Part shown: piece after piece, positions 48,736-59,739 of the stretch | How positions within the stretch are numbered: the first letter of the stretch is position 1 | Layout of the letters: every line of letters starts with the position of its first letter | Assembly (NCBI RefSeq): GCF_020497125.1 | Contig: NC_059072.1 | Location: forward strand, 269,620,045 to 269,684,044 | Direction of reading: 5' to 3' | Length of the DNA stretch: 64,000 nt | Source: Mauremys mutica | Taxonomy: Eukaryota > Chordata > Testudines > Geoemydidae | Notes under the pieces: model-generated | The model's input: the letters and a program-made list of their open reading frames with translations, nothing else | Database searches by the model: none | Told to the model about the DNA's origin: nothing | Made by a program: the position numbers and the translations under genes

Positions 48736-49285
48736 TAGAATGCAAATTCAACAGTTTGCAAGTCAGAGCCTAACTTTCCATCTCACACCATCCAGTTCAG
48801 TTTAAAATGCGGAAAAATGTGTTTGCTCAGGGTATTGTCTCTCTAAATTCACGAGGCAGAAGTTTTGTCTTTTGCTTTAGGATCACTGTTTTTAGCAATC
48901 CGGTTTAGGCATCTGTAGAATGATAAAAGCTCATTAGAGGTTGAAATATCTACCTATTTTTTTGCCTTGCCACACTATTATTTGCTTTGTCATCATCATG
49001 TCCTTGCACTAAACAATATCAAATGAACTTTTCTTCTAAACCACTTTTTTGGTTCAATGTTACCCTTTTGAAAGCTGGGGCCCTTTATTTGTACCTTAAT
49101 TCTGTCTGGTTGTTAGGGAGACTTGTTTTTTGGTCAGCACACTCCCCTAAAGGTTTATGCGAATTAAACTGGAATCAAACATTTCCTTAAATGATGGTTT
49201 TCCACCCTGTTCCTTCTAAGATTCTGATTGTGAACTTTATATTTTTTCATTCTACATATTGAAAGGCAGATGTCAACACATATCA
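48736..49285. other. Intronic sequence without recognised feature
   Basis: No exon, RNA gene or repeat was recognised in this stretch. Confidence 0.5.
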
Positions 49286-49712
49286 AGTTGCAGTGGGGGA
49301 GGTCTAGGTTGGATATTAGGAAACACTATTTCACTAGGAGGGTGGTGAAGCACTGGAATGGGTTACCTAGGGAAGTGGTGGAATCTCCATCCTTAGAGGT
49401 TTTTAAGGCCCAGCTTGACAAAGCCCTGGCTGGGATGATTTAGGTGGGGTTGGACTTGCTTTGACCTGGGGGTTGGACCAGATCATAGAATCATAGAATA
49501 TGAGGGTTGGAAGAGACATCAGGAGGTCATCTAGTCCAACCCCCTGCTCAAAGCAGGACCAATCCCCAGACAGATTTTTACCCCATTTCCCTAAATGGCC
49601 CCCTCAATTGAATTCACAGCTCTGGGTCTAGCAGGCCAATTCTCAAACCACTGAGCTATCCCACCCCCCGGGACTTCCTGAGGTCTCTTCCAACCCTAAT
49701 CTTCTATGATTT
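49286..49712 (+). mobile_element. CR1 LINE 3' end, split by a SINE
   Basis: Plus-strand CR1 with TTGGATATTAGGAAACACTA (end of the reverse-transcriptase frame) to GGGTTGGACTTGCTTTGACC and, after the interruption at 49484-49671, GACTTCCTGAGGTCTCTTCC ending in TTCTATGATTTT. This is a different CR1 subfamily from those at 815-1480 and 10001-10124, which end in TTCTTATG repeats. Joining the two parts restores a continuous CR1 3' UTR. Confidence 0.8.
49484..49671 (-). mobile_element. tRNA-derived SINE with CR1-type tail
   Basis: On the minus strand the 5' end is tRNA-like with a polymerase III A box TAGCTCAGTGG (plus positions 49648-49658) and a decayed B box, followed by a body containing GGGGGCCATTTAGGG and a 3' tail that reproduces the CR1 terminus (TTGGACTAGATGACC-like, then TCTATGATTCTATG). 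SINEs sharing a CR1 3' end are known from turtles. Such a tail lets CR1 reverse transcriptase mobilise it. It sits inside a CR1 of matching 3' end but opposite orientation. Confidence 0.8.
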
Positions 49713-50432
<720 letters not shown>

Positions 50433-50829
50433 TTTCCTATCCCATGAGATACTATGTAGCTGAGATGCTCCTCAGGCAGTTGATACAGAGAGGACAATTT
50501 GTGACAGGAGCTTAACCTTTGCTAATACTCTCCTGTGTGACTAATCAATTACTGACAATTATCTTAATTAGGCACAGACATCAATGAGTTCCAAGAACAT
50601 AGATGTCAACATTCCCATTTTGACGTCAGTGTAATTCAGCCCCAGAATTACAGATATGTGTTGGAAATATGTTCTTAAAAAGATGTTTGACAGGTAGGGC
50701 TTCAGGCGCCCTGCCCTAAACAAAGGGATGTGGTTCTGCCTGCTTGAATGTGTCGCCAATGTGAATTGAACAAAGAGAGACAATGGAAGTATATTTACAT
50801 AAAAGGTAAAAAAAGCCATCAACTAGCAA
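50433..50829. other. Intron upstream of the GPC6 exon
   Basis: No repeat or exon recognised before the LTR that begins near 50830. Confidence 0.5.
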
Positions 50830-51950
50830 GTGGGGAGATAGCCTCTTAACTATCATGATGGGGGTGGGGGGAGGAGACTGTAAAAATTAACATGGCGTCA
50901 GCTCTCTAGTGTACACAGCTAGCTGAGCCCCCAAAGAGGGCTTCCAGACTTGAAAACAAAGATAAACTTTGAGGATAAAAGCAGAGAAACATCATAATTA
51001 GCATAATCATCCTTCACCTGAGGAGACAAAGAACCCAAGTGCTTTGGCTCTGGGTTGGATCCTAGCTAAGGACTGACCAGCCATGCTGGAAGCATTACTG
51101 TGGTGAGAAAACTACTTTGAACAAAAGACTGTACTTTGTAAAGTTAGGTTTTAGTTATAGAAGCCTATTGTTACTTTTGTTTGTTTGTAAGCGTTTCTAT
51201 TCCAAATCCTCTACTTGGTATCACTTGGTATCATTCTTTGTTAATAAACTTATTCTTGTTTTATTACACAAGCACTTCAGTGCAGTATTTCAAACTGAGG
51301 AGTAAAATCCTCAGCCATACTAACAGGCTGGTACTGTGCACTGTCTCTTTCAAGGAGCAGCAAACTTGACAAGTTTCTGTGAGTGCTACAGTGAGAGGGA
51401 CCAAGCACTGCAGAGGAGTTTTTGAAAGACTCAGGTCTGGAAGGGCTGTTGGTGTCACCCTGCAAGGAATAACCAGGCTGGTGGAAACCAGAGTGAAGTC
51501 ACTGTGCTGTGAGCAGGCTTCTGGTGTCAGGGATCTGAGCCAAAGCTGCACATCACAGACAGGGGCGGCTCCAGGCCCCAGCACGCCAAGCGCGTACTTG
51601 GGGCGGCAAGCCATGGGGGGCGCTCTGCTGGCGCCGCGAGGGCAGCAGGCAGGCTGCCCTCGGCGGCTTGCCTGCGGAGGGTCTGCTGGTCCCGTGGCTT
51701 CAGCGGACCTCCCGCAGGTGTGCCTGCGGCAGGTCCGCTGGTCCCGCGGCTTCGGCAGACCTCCCGCAGGCGTGCCTGCGGAGAGTCCGCTGGTCCCGCG
51801 GCTTCAGAGGACCTCCCGCAGGAGGCAGCCTGCCTGCTGTGCTTGGGGTGGCAAAATTCCTAGAGCCGCCCCTGATCACAGAGCCACTCAAGGTTCCAGG
51901 CCAGGTAGTGACAATCCCTTCTGGTCTGAAAGAAACCCCAATGCATCACA
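50830..51950 (+). mobile_element. Solo LTR of a retrovirus-like element, split by a MITE
   Basis: Plus-strand LTR of the same superfamily as 29660-30775. Shared blocks in order: CTGGAAGCATTACTGTGGTGA, CTTTGTAAAGTTAGG, a T-rich stretch with the polyadenylation signal AATAAA (51243-51248) in AATAAACTTATTCTTG, then GGTGTCACCCTGCAAGGAAT. Borders are approximate. A MITE with an 8-bp duplication lies inside at 51560-51874. No internal retroviral genes are adjacent. The 198-codon frame at 51379-51975 runs across LTR and MITE and is spurious. Confidence 0.6.
51560..51874. mobile_element. 315-bp hAT-type MITE with perfect 8-bp duplication
   Basis: CAGGGGCGGCTCC opens the element and TAGAGCCGCCCCTG closes it. 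ATCACAGA flanks it on both sides (51552-51559 and 51875-51882). Inside are three imperfect tandem units of about 55 bp built on CCTCCCGCAGG and CCTGCGGAG, each itself palindromic. It is the same family as 59038-59414. Confidence 0.9.
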
Positions 51951-52017
51951 ACAGCACAGCATCCTCTTGATGTAACTTAACTAATGTACCTGGCATAACA
52001 CAGTAGGATTATTCATA

Positions 52018-52093
52018 TTGGGCCTTATCCAAAACTCATTGAAATAACTGGAAAGACTTCCATTGATTTCAATGAACTTTGGATCAGACCCAT
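52018..52093. repeat. Short palindromic repeat
   Basis: TGGGCCTTATCCAAAACTCA and GAACTTTGGATCAGACCCAT are inverted partners; the centre GACTTCCATTGATTTCAATG is itself self-complementary. About 76 bp in all. Confidence 0.6.
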
Positions 52094-52345
52094 TACTACC
52101 AGAGGTGATTGTCTAAATTAAGTAACATTTTTTTGCTATATATACTATTAATTACTAATTTGCACTGGAAATTGATGTTAGTTGTTTGTTGAAGGTGGAA
52201 AAGAAGATGGAGAAATTTATTTTGTAAGAAGATATGTGCATAATATCTAAATAACTGAGAGACCTTATTTTTGAAATCCCCATCTCCCCACCCTCCTATT
52301 TCCCTGACTGGTGTTTTTGTTTTGTTTTGTTTTTTGTTTTACATT

Positions 52346-52455
52346 ATATCTGCCATTACAATGTAAACTCTTCAGGGCAGGCACTATCTCTACCTCTATG
52401 TTCAGAAAGTGCTTAGCACATTTTGGGCACTATTACAATAAAAAAAGAATAATGA
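52346..52455 (+). repeat. Ancient LINE 3'-end relic
   Basis: AATGTAAACTCTTCAGGGCA, then CAGAAAGTGCTTAGCACATT, then GGGCACTATTACAATAAAAA is the order of an old LINE (L2/L3/CR1-like) 3' terminus. A similar phrase is at about 7655-7740. Confidence 0.5.
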
Positions 52456-54292
52456 TTCCTTGTCACAATGGGTTAAAACAGATATTTCCCCATGCAATGG
52501 TGACCAGCACAGGGACATGGCAGAAATCCATTCTGCTCTCTGCTGTTCAGAATGTTTGAAGAGAGCACAATAATAAACTTGCGATTATTAAAACCATAGA
52601 AAAAGTCTGATTTTCTCTTATCCCTGATGTTAAAACACTGATTATTGAAGGACTGCTGAGTGTATGTTTAAATGAGACTTTTACATGACACTTTTACATT
52701 AATAGGATTCTGCTAAAAATCATAGTAGATGCTGCTGAGTATGCTCAAAAGTGTCTTTTCAATCATTTATAACTTTATTTTTAATTTTTAATCCTCCAAA
52801 CCTACGAAGAGCACTAATCCCCAGTGAGAGGTCTGTTCAGAGCAAGTTTCAGCTGTTTTGGCTATAATTCTATTCAGGAAAATATAGTTAGAATCCCCAC
52901 ACACACACTGTGGATAAACTTTTATGGTTCCTCTATGGTCATGAAAAAAGGTTGAGGGAATTTTGCTCAAACTTTCTAAAATCTGAGACACAGACCAAAC
53001 ACAGAAAAATTCATTTTAGAAAATGATTTTTTTTTCAGAAATGTTATGAGCATGTGAAATCAGGCACTTATCCTTTGAAACTGGTATTGCAACCATAAAT
53101 AATTTGCTTGCCACTGGCCATCTCTATTTTATGTATTTTCAAAGCTCTCTTCTTCATCCTCATCTTCAAAAACAGACTCTCCCATGTGGTAATTCTTGTC
53201 TGCAGACCAGTTTCAGTCAACAAAAGATCATTCTTTCCATTCGGAATTATTCAAAACCTGAATGGGCTTATGGGAACCATTGGATTTTCCCTTTACCAGT
53301 CCAGTTGTAACTGATATTGATGGAGAAGGAGGCAGAGGGGATTTTTTAAATGATTTCTTTTAATTGGCCCTAAGCCAAAGCAGAGAAATTTACATACGTT
53401 TGGGTTTAGAAATAACCAGTTATTGTGAATGATACCCTCTCAATCATATTGCATGGGTTTGCATAACTGAGGAATAACCATACAGCTGAGTCAGTAATTA
53501 TACCACATCCCTGTATTTAATGTGACAATTCCATTTCAATATAAGTGTACTCAAACTGCGGCACATCTCAACATTACCCCTCTGAGCTTTGATTGTGCCT
53601 AGTAGATGTAGGACGCATTACATTTCTGCTTCCAGGCAAGCGTTTTATTTCATTTTGTGAGCTTTTTTGACAACCTTAACTTTAGATAAATGTGTATTTT
53701 TATAGGCATACAAAAATAAAAAGTAAAATTCCTGAAGGCCTCATTACTGAACACTTGTCTTTCCCCCCTCAGCAATTCTAGATTGAATATTATTTCATCC
53801 AGAAGTGACACAGATTGTGTGAGTGACTTTCAAATATACATAACTGAAGAAAAAAACTACTTGGGTAAAAGCCATGAAACTGTACTCCCCTGTATGCCAC
53901 CACATTTGCAATGTGTCTTACTTTGTTATGTACTTGACCTGCTTTTAAAGCAAAAGGCTGTGGCACTGTCAAGTACATAAATCTAAATCAATCTTCTCAA
54001 GAAAAAGCTTAGTACACTTTTGTTAAAGACAACTAGTCACGTTAAACACACACACATACACGTACATACATTTCTCTTTCTCTCTATGCTGGCATTTAAG
54101 GACGATTTCTGACTTGAGTATTTGGTAGTCTTGATACCCCATCTGGAACTTTAAATGTGCCATCAGGCTATAATTAATACTTCAAAAGCAATGTTTTTCA
54201 AACCTTATTCAAGCGCAAAGAAGCAGAGTATAGGAAACAATATATAGGTCGATATCCTTCTCTTGCTACATAATATTGTGAAGGACAGAAAA

Positions 54293-54512
54293 AATGGTTA
54301 ATTACCTTCTGGTAACTGTTGTTCTTCAAGATGTGTTGTCCATGTCCATTCCAATCAGGTGTGTAGATGCCGCATGCACAATAGCTGGAAGATTTTTCCC
54401 CTAGCAGTATCCATAGGGTTGGCCTGGGTGGCCCCTGGAGTCGCACTTTCATGGTGTCCAATATAGGTCCCAGCCAACCCGATGCCCCCTCAATTCCTTC
54501 TTGCTAGCTATT
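54293..54512. repeat. DIRS left inverted terminal repeat
   Basis: Contains GTAACTGTTGTTCTTCAAGA at the outer edge, then CATGTCCATTCCAATCAGGT, TTTTCCCCTAGCAGTATCC, GGTCCCAGCCAACCCGA and TTCCTTCTTG. The complement of each inner block appears in the same order in the right repeat at 60905-61113. Confidence 0.85.
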
Positions 54513-54540
54513 CTGACAGAGGGGTAGGAGGGAGGGTATT

Positions 54541-54640
54541 AGAATGGACATGAGCAACACATCTCGAAGAACAACAGTTAACAGAAGATGAGTAACCATT
54601 TTTTCTTCTTCAAGTGCTTGTTCATGTCAATTCCAATCAA
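54541..54640. repeat. DIRS internal complementary region
   Basis: Its first half (54541-54600, with GAATGGACATGAGCAACACA) is the complement of the outermost 55-60 bases of the left terminal repeat. Its second half (54594-54639, with TTCAAGTGCTTGTTCATGTC) is the complement of the outermost bases of the right terminal repeat (61078-61113). One segment complementary to both ends is diagnostic of DIRS1-type elements. Confidence 0.85.
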
Positions 54641-54663
54641 GTGAACCACAAGTTCAGGATGTG

Positions 54664-55691
54664 GGGTCGGAGTTGTCCACTGATTGGAGTACCGCTCTAC
54701 CAAAGGCTGCGTCGTCTCTGGCCTGCTGGGTGATTGCATAGTGCATGGTGAAAGTATGTATGGAGGACCACATCGCTGCTCTGCATATTTCCTGGGTCAG
54801 AACCTGAGCCAGGAATGCCGTTGAAGAGGCCTGCGCCCTAGTGTTAGTGCTCAGTGATCAAAGGGGCAGGCACCCTTGCAGGATTGTAACACTCTCAAAT
54901 TCATCATGTGATCCATGATGAGATTCATAGAGAAGAGACAGGAAGACCTTTCATTCTGTCTGCCACAGCCACGAATAACTGGATGGATTTTCGGAATGAC
55001 TTCATTCTCTTGACGTAGAAGGCTAGTGCTCTGCGGACATCCAACGAGTGAAGCCTCTGCTCCCTGCTGCTTGAGTGCGGCTTTGGATAGAACATGGGAA
55101 GGAAGATGTCCTGGTTGATGTGAAACTGGGAGACAACTTTCAGGAGGAAAGCTGGCTGTGGCCTGAGCTGAACCTTGTCCTTATAGAACACCATGTAAAG
55201 GAGCTCTGATGTTAGGGCCTTGAGCTCAGACACCCTTCTAGCTGAGGTTATCACTACCAGAAATGCCACCTAATATGAGAGGTAGAGCAGGGAGCAGGTT
55301 GCTAGTGGTTCAAAGGGTGAACCCATCAGTTTGGAAAGGACCAGATTGAGGTCCCAGGATGGGACTGGGTGTCAGACGTGTGGATATAGCCTGTTGAAAC
55401 CTTTCAAGAAACAGCTGACCATAGGGTTAATAAAGACCGAGCGCCCTCTGTGCCTGGATGGAAGGCAGAAATGGCAGCCAGGTGAACACTTATTGATCTC
55501 ACAGACAGCCCCTGCTGCTTGAGATGAAGAAGGTTGTTCAATATAAGCGGAATAGTGGCAAGAGTTGGGGAGGAACGGTGTTGCGCCAACCAGATTGAAA
55601 ATCTCTTCCACTTGGCAAGGTAGGTAGCTCTGGTGGAGGGTTTCCTACTGCCAAGGAAGACTTGTCTAACCTGGTCAGAGCAGGAAAGCTC
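54664..55691 (-). pseudogene. DIRS tyrosine recombinase, degenerate
   Basis: The N-terminal core-binding part is in the 294-codon frame (55404-56288, last 95 residues: SRKPSTRATYLAKWKRF, then LLHLKQQGLSVRSISVHL). The catalytic domain follows in another frame at 54925-55269, with the first catalytic Arg in ITSARRVSEL and DVRRALAFYVKRM. A third frame down to about 54664 gives TRAQASSTAFLAQV, AAMWSSIHTFTMHYAI and DDAAFGRAVLQSV, the C-terminal end. At the H-x-x-R site I read T-N-T-R, so the His appears lost. The enzyme would integrate the circular DNA copy. Frameshifts and the lost His argue that it is dead. Confidence 0.8.
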
Positions 55692-56109
55692 CATCGGAAC
55701 GTCCACACCATGAGGTGCAGCGACTTGAGGTTTGGGTGCTGGAGACGGCCATGATCCTGAGTTAATAGGTCCAGGAAGAGTGGCAGGGTGACTGAAGCTT
55801 CTACGGACATTTCCAGGAGAGATGTGTATCAGTGTTGGCGGGGCCAGGCTGGAGCTATCAATATAATCAAAGCTTGTTCCCACCGAATCTTGGGGAGTAC
55901 CTTGAGAACGAGCGGAATGGGCGGAAAGGCGTATAGTAGATGGCCTCCCCATGAGAGGAGAAACGCGTCCGCTCTGAAGCCCAGGCTGTGATTCAGGAAG
56001 GAGCAAAACTGCTGGCACTTTCTGCAGTATTGTGTGGCAAACAAATCTATTCGTAGAAAGTGCCACCAATGGAAGTTTGAGTTCACAACGTCTGGGCCTA
56101 GAGACGACT

Positions 56110-57081
56110 GGTAGCAGTGAAACAACCTGCTGAGATAGTCCACCAACTCGTTCTGTACCCCAGGGAGGTACAATGCTTGCAAGTGTATAGCAAGCTTTAC
56201 ATAGGGCATGAGGGCTTCCTGGCACAGGGGAGAGGAGTGTGCACCTCCGTTTGTTGATATAAAACATTGCCATGCTGTTGTCTGTCATAACTGATACACA
56301 TCTCCCTGTTAAGTGGGCTCGGAAAGTCTGGCATGCCGGCGTACCACTCTCAGCACTCTGTTGTTTGATGTGGAGGGTGAGTTCCGCCCTAGACCAGAGG
56401 CCTTGAGTCCTAAGGTTCCCCAGATGTGCTCCCCAGCAAAGGCTGATGCATCCGTCACTAGTGAGAGAGACGGCTGTGGACTGTGAAAGAGAGCCCTGCC
56501 CATACCACCTGTGGGTCGAGCCATCACAGGAGGGAGTCGAGGACAGGACAAAGCAGGGACACGATCCTGTCCAAGCTTTCCCAGACTGGCCAATACACTG
56601 ATGCTAGCCACGACTGAAGGGTTAAAAGTCTGAGTCTGGAATACTGTATCACCTGTGCCTGCCGCCTGCACAGGAATGTGGCCATGACTGCCATGCACTT
56701 GGTGAACACTCGAGGTGCCACTGACAGACTGAACAGGAAGACTGTGAACTGGTAGTGGTTATTGCTCACCACAAACCTGAGATATTTTCTGTGGGGCGCA
56801 GTTATTGCTATATGAAAGTACACGTCCTTCAAACTGAGGGCAGCATAGCAGTTCCCTGGATCCAAGAAAAGGATGATAGAGGCCAAGGAGACCATACAGA
56901 ACTTGAGTTCTTCATGAACTTGTTGAGTTCGTGGAGGTCTAGAATGGGCCTTAGCCCACCTTTGGCTTTTTGTATTGGGAAATACCAGAAATAAAAGCCC
57001 TTGCACTGGTGCTCCTGAGGAACCGCTTCCACTGCCCCTAGTGAGAGGAGCGAGTGCACCTCCAGATAAGGATTTGCTCAT
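56110..57081 (-). pseudogene. DIRS reverse transcriptase and RNase H, degenerate
   Basis: Reverse transcriptase: GGLRPILDLHELNKFM in the frame at 56829-57059; then, after a frame change, MVSLASIILFLDPGN, LKDVYFHIAI (first catalytic Asp), HRKYLRFVVSNNHYQF and VAPRVFTKCM in the frame at 56524-57081. Where the YxDD motif should follow, I read YSRL, so the paired catalytic Asp residues are missing. RNase H: LSLVTDASAF (about 56460), MTDNSMAMFYINK (56288) and LPGVQNELVDYLSR (about 56170-56127) are its three Asp-containing stretches, in three frames. At least three frame changes are needed to read it through. Confidence 0.82.
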
Positions 57082-57436
57082 GAGAAGGGTCCCTGAAGAG
57101 GGATGGGGAAGGGGGGTGGAAGGGATGGAGGGCAGAGAATTGGAGGGAGTATCCCCTTTCTACCATGTGTAGCATCCAACAGTGCGACGTAATATAGACC
57201 CACGCAGTGTAGAAAAGGGAAAGTTGTGACGAGAAGGTAAGGCGGGGTGGATCCAGTTCCTGAGCTGGTGTGCCATCCTCATGCACACTTTTGTTTAAAG
57301 ATTTAAACATACACTTTCAAAAGGCCTATTTCTGGCCCGAGGAAAGCTAGGTCTGGCCAGAGCCCTGGACCGAGGACAGGTACAGCCTCTTCCTGCTGCT
57401 CCTATTCCTCCTCCGGGAACTGTCCTGTTGGTTTTG

Positions 57437-58459
57437 TTAGTAAAACCATGGAGGAGGTTGTGGCCTGTGTGGTGGGGTGTGTATGCCCAGGGACTTGAGG
57501 ATGGCCCTCAAGTCTTTCAAACTGTGCAGTCTCATGTCTGTCTTTTCAGAGAACAGGGCCGGACCTTCAAAGGGTAGGTCTTGAATGGTTTGTTGGACTT
57601 CATGAGGTAGTCCAGAAACCTGGAGCCAAGAGCTCCTTCTCATGCCCACCCCTGGAGCCAAGGTTCAGGCATTCACATCATCAAGTGCTGCCTGCAAAGA
57701 GGCCCTAGAAATGAGTTTGCTTTCCTCCACCAAGGCAGTAAATTTGGTGCAGAAGTCTGGTGGTAGCAGCCTGGCAAATTTGGCCATCGCCCTGTTGGTG
57801 GTAAAGGAGTATCTACTAATGATGACCTGTTGGTTTGCAATGTGGAGCTGCAGACCACCGATGGAGTAAACTTTCTTGCCAAACAAGTCTACTTTTTCAC
57901 CTCACAGTTTTTAGGGGAGGGTCCCTGAAACCCCTGGCTCTCCCTTTGGTTTGTTGCATCCACCATGAAGGAGTCAGGTGGAGAATGAGTGAAGAGATGC
58001 TCCTACCCCTTTGAAGGGACAAAATAGCATGTCTCATAACTCTTCGTTGTAGGGGGCAAAGAGGCCGGAGTCTGCCACAAAATGTTATGGTTTTAATGAG
58101 TGGCAGCGCAATACACAAGAGCCCAGAGGAGGCAAGGATGTCCATGGGATCGGCATCCGCTACCACTTCCTCTTCCTGGATCCCAAGGTTCCCTGGGCCA
58201 CCCTGCACAGCAACTGTTGCAGGACCCTGCTATCCTCCAAGGCCATGGCCTCCCCACAAAGGCCTCATCTGGGGAGGACAAGACAACCAACACGTGACCT
58301 TGGTCACTGCCCTTGGCGCCGAGAGGGTCACCTTGTTCATGGGGGCGGTGAGCCAATGGTGCCGAGGTTGCTGGTGCCACGATGACCGGTCCCGCGGTTG
58401 CCAGTGCTGAGTTCAGAGCGGCAGGCGGAGGCACCGGCGTTGTCGCCAGAGATAGCCTC
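57437..58459 (-). pseudogene. DIRS gag, C-terminal part
   Basis: The minus frame at 57886-57437 reads GKKVYSIGGLQLHIANQQ, FARLLPPDFCTKF and SRASLQAALDDVNA, then an in-frame stop (57665-57667), then GMRRSSWLQVSGLP and QQTIQDLPFEGPALF, SLKDLRAILKSLGI. These are the conserved capsid-like blocks of vertebrate DIRS gag. It is separated from the rest of gag by the solo LTR at 58460-59734. Confidence 0.75.
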
Positions 58460-59734
58460 TGTTAGGATACAGATATTCAGGCCTGTCTGCAAAGGCCTAT
58501 ACTTTAAGAATTTAGGTGTATTCTTATCACTTAGCTAGATATAGAGGTACAAAACAAGAATCAAAATCAGTCTTCCTGTTTATAGGTCTTCTCTCACTAT
58601 GATAGTCTCAGGCCTTGTTCTTAGGGTAAGGCCTTTGGCTAAACAGAAGGGGCAGCCATAAGCTGGGAAGCAACAGTCACGGCCTCACCAGTCACACTGA
58701 AATAAGGCAGTTTTTGGCTGATAAAAAGGTGATCCAATCTATCATCTTCAAAGAAAGGGAAGAACCTAGAAGATTTAAAGAAAACTTAGTTTGATAGCAT
58801 CCTGTCTGGCAAGAACTCACTTATCAATAGCTGGGGTGTGAAATCCTCATTTCTTTGTTGTTCTATCACTGTAGTCCCCACTTCCCTATTGTTTGTCTGT
58901 ATAATCTCTGTCTGGTTCTGTGATTGTTTGTCTGCTATATAATTCATTTTGTTGGGTGTAAACAAATTGGTTAGATAATCATGATATAATATATTAAGAT
59001 TGGTTAGTTAAATGTCAGTAAAATGATTGGTTAAGGTCAGGGGTGGCTCTAGCCATTTCACCGCCCCAAGCACGGCGGCATGCCGCAGGGGGCGCTCTGC
59101 CGGTCGCCGGTCCCACGGCTCCGGTGGACCTCCCGCAGACGTGCCTGCGGAGGGTCCACTGGTCCTGCGGCTCTGGTGGACCTCCCGCAGGCATGCCTGC
59201 AGATGCTCCACCGAAGCCGCAGGACCAGTGGACCCTCCACAGGGAAACCTGCGGGAGGTCGACCGGAGCCATGGGACCAGCGGACCCTCCACAGGCACGC
59301 CTGTGGGAGGTCCACCGGAGCCGCCTGCCGCCCTCCCGGTGACCGGCAGAGCGCCCCCCGCGGCATGCCGCCCCAAGCACGCGCTTGGCATGTTGGGGCC
59401 TGGAGCCACCCCTGGTTAAGGTATAGCTAAGCAGAACTTAAGTTTTACTATATAGTCTGCAGTCAATCAGGAAGTAAAAGGGGGGGAATTGGAATCATGT
59501 TTTGCTAAGCGCGGGAATGGGAACAGGGAAAAGGAACAGGGACACAGGCAAGGCTCTGTGGTGTCAGAGCTGGGAAGAGGGACATTGAGGAAGGAAATTG
59601 GAATCATTGGTTGCTGGAAGTTCACCTCAATAAATATTGAATTGTTTGCACCTTCGGACTTTGGGTATTGTTGCTCTATGTTCATGCAAGAAGGACCAGG
59701 GAAGTGAGAGGGTGAAGGAATAAGCCCTCTAACA
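58460..59734 (+). mobile_element. Solo LTR of an endogenous retrovirus inside the DIRS gag
   Basis: Begins TGTTAGGATAC and ends CCTCTAACA, giving TGTTAG...CTAACA inverted termini. The flanks GCCTC (58455-58459) and GCCCC (59735-59739) form a 5-bp duplication with one mismatch. It has a TATA-like CTATATAA near 58938-58945 and the polyadenylation signal AATAAA at 59629-59634, so it is plus-oriented, opposite to its DIRS host. No viral genes remain. Subtracting the MITE at 59038-59414 and its duplicated 8 bp leaves about 890 bp. It looks unrelated to the LTRs near 30 and 51 kb. Confidence 0.82.
59038..59414. mobile_element. 377-bp hAT-type MITE inside the LTR, perfect 8-bp duplication
   Basis: Starts CAGGGGTGGCTCTAG and ends CTGGAGCCACCCCTG. 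GTTAAGGT flanks it exactly on both sides (59030-59037 and 59415-59422). The interior is GC-rich, with tandem palindromic units (CCTCCCGCAG, CCTGCGGAGG), as in 51560-51874. Six overlapping open frames of up to 133 codons on both strands follow from this structure and are not genes. Confidence 0.9.
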
Positions 59735-59739
59735 GCCCC

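Larger units (their letters stand above)
51951..54292. other. Intronic sequence, mostly unassigned
   Basis: Apart from the two short repeats listed separately, it holds only small CA-type runs (54043-54064). No exon recognised. Confidence 0.5.

Noticed and set aside
49648..49658. Polymerase III A box considered as a tRNA gene
   Set aside because: The B box is decayed and the body continues into a CR1-type tail, so it is a SINE head.
51379..51975. 198-codon open frame on the plus strand, the longest plus-strand frame
   Set aside because: It runs from an LTR through a GC-rich MITE and into LTR again. Its length comes from the palindromic MITE interior. No domain.
58087..58410. Plus-strand open frames over the DIRS gag
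   Set aside because: They are antisense shadows of DIRS coding sequence.
59008..59430. Six overlapping open frames of 99-133 codons on both strands
   Set aside because: All lie in the tandem palindromic MITE at 59038-59414 and mirror one another.
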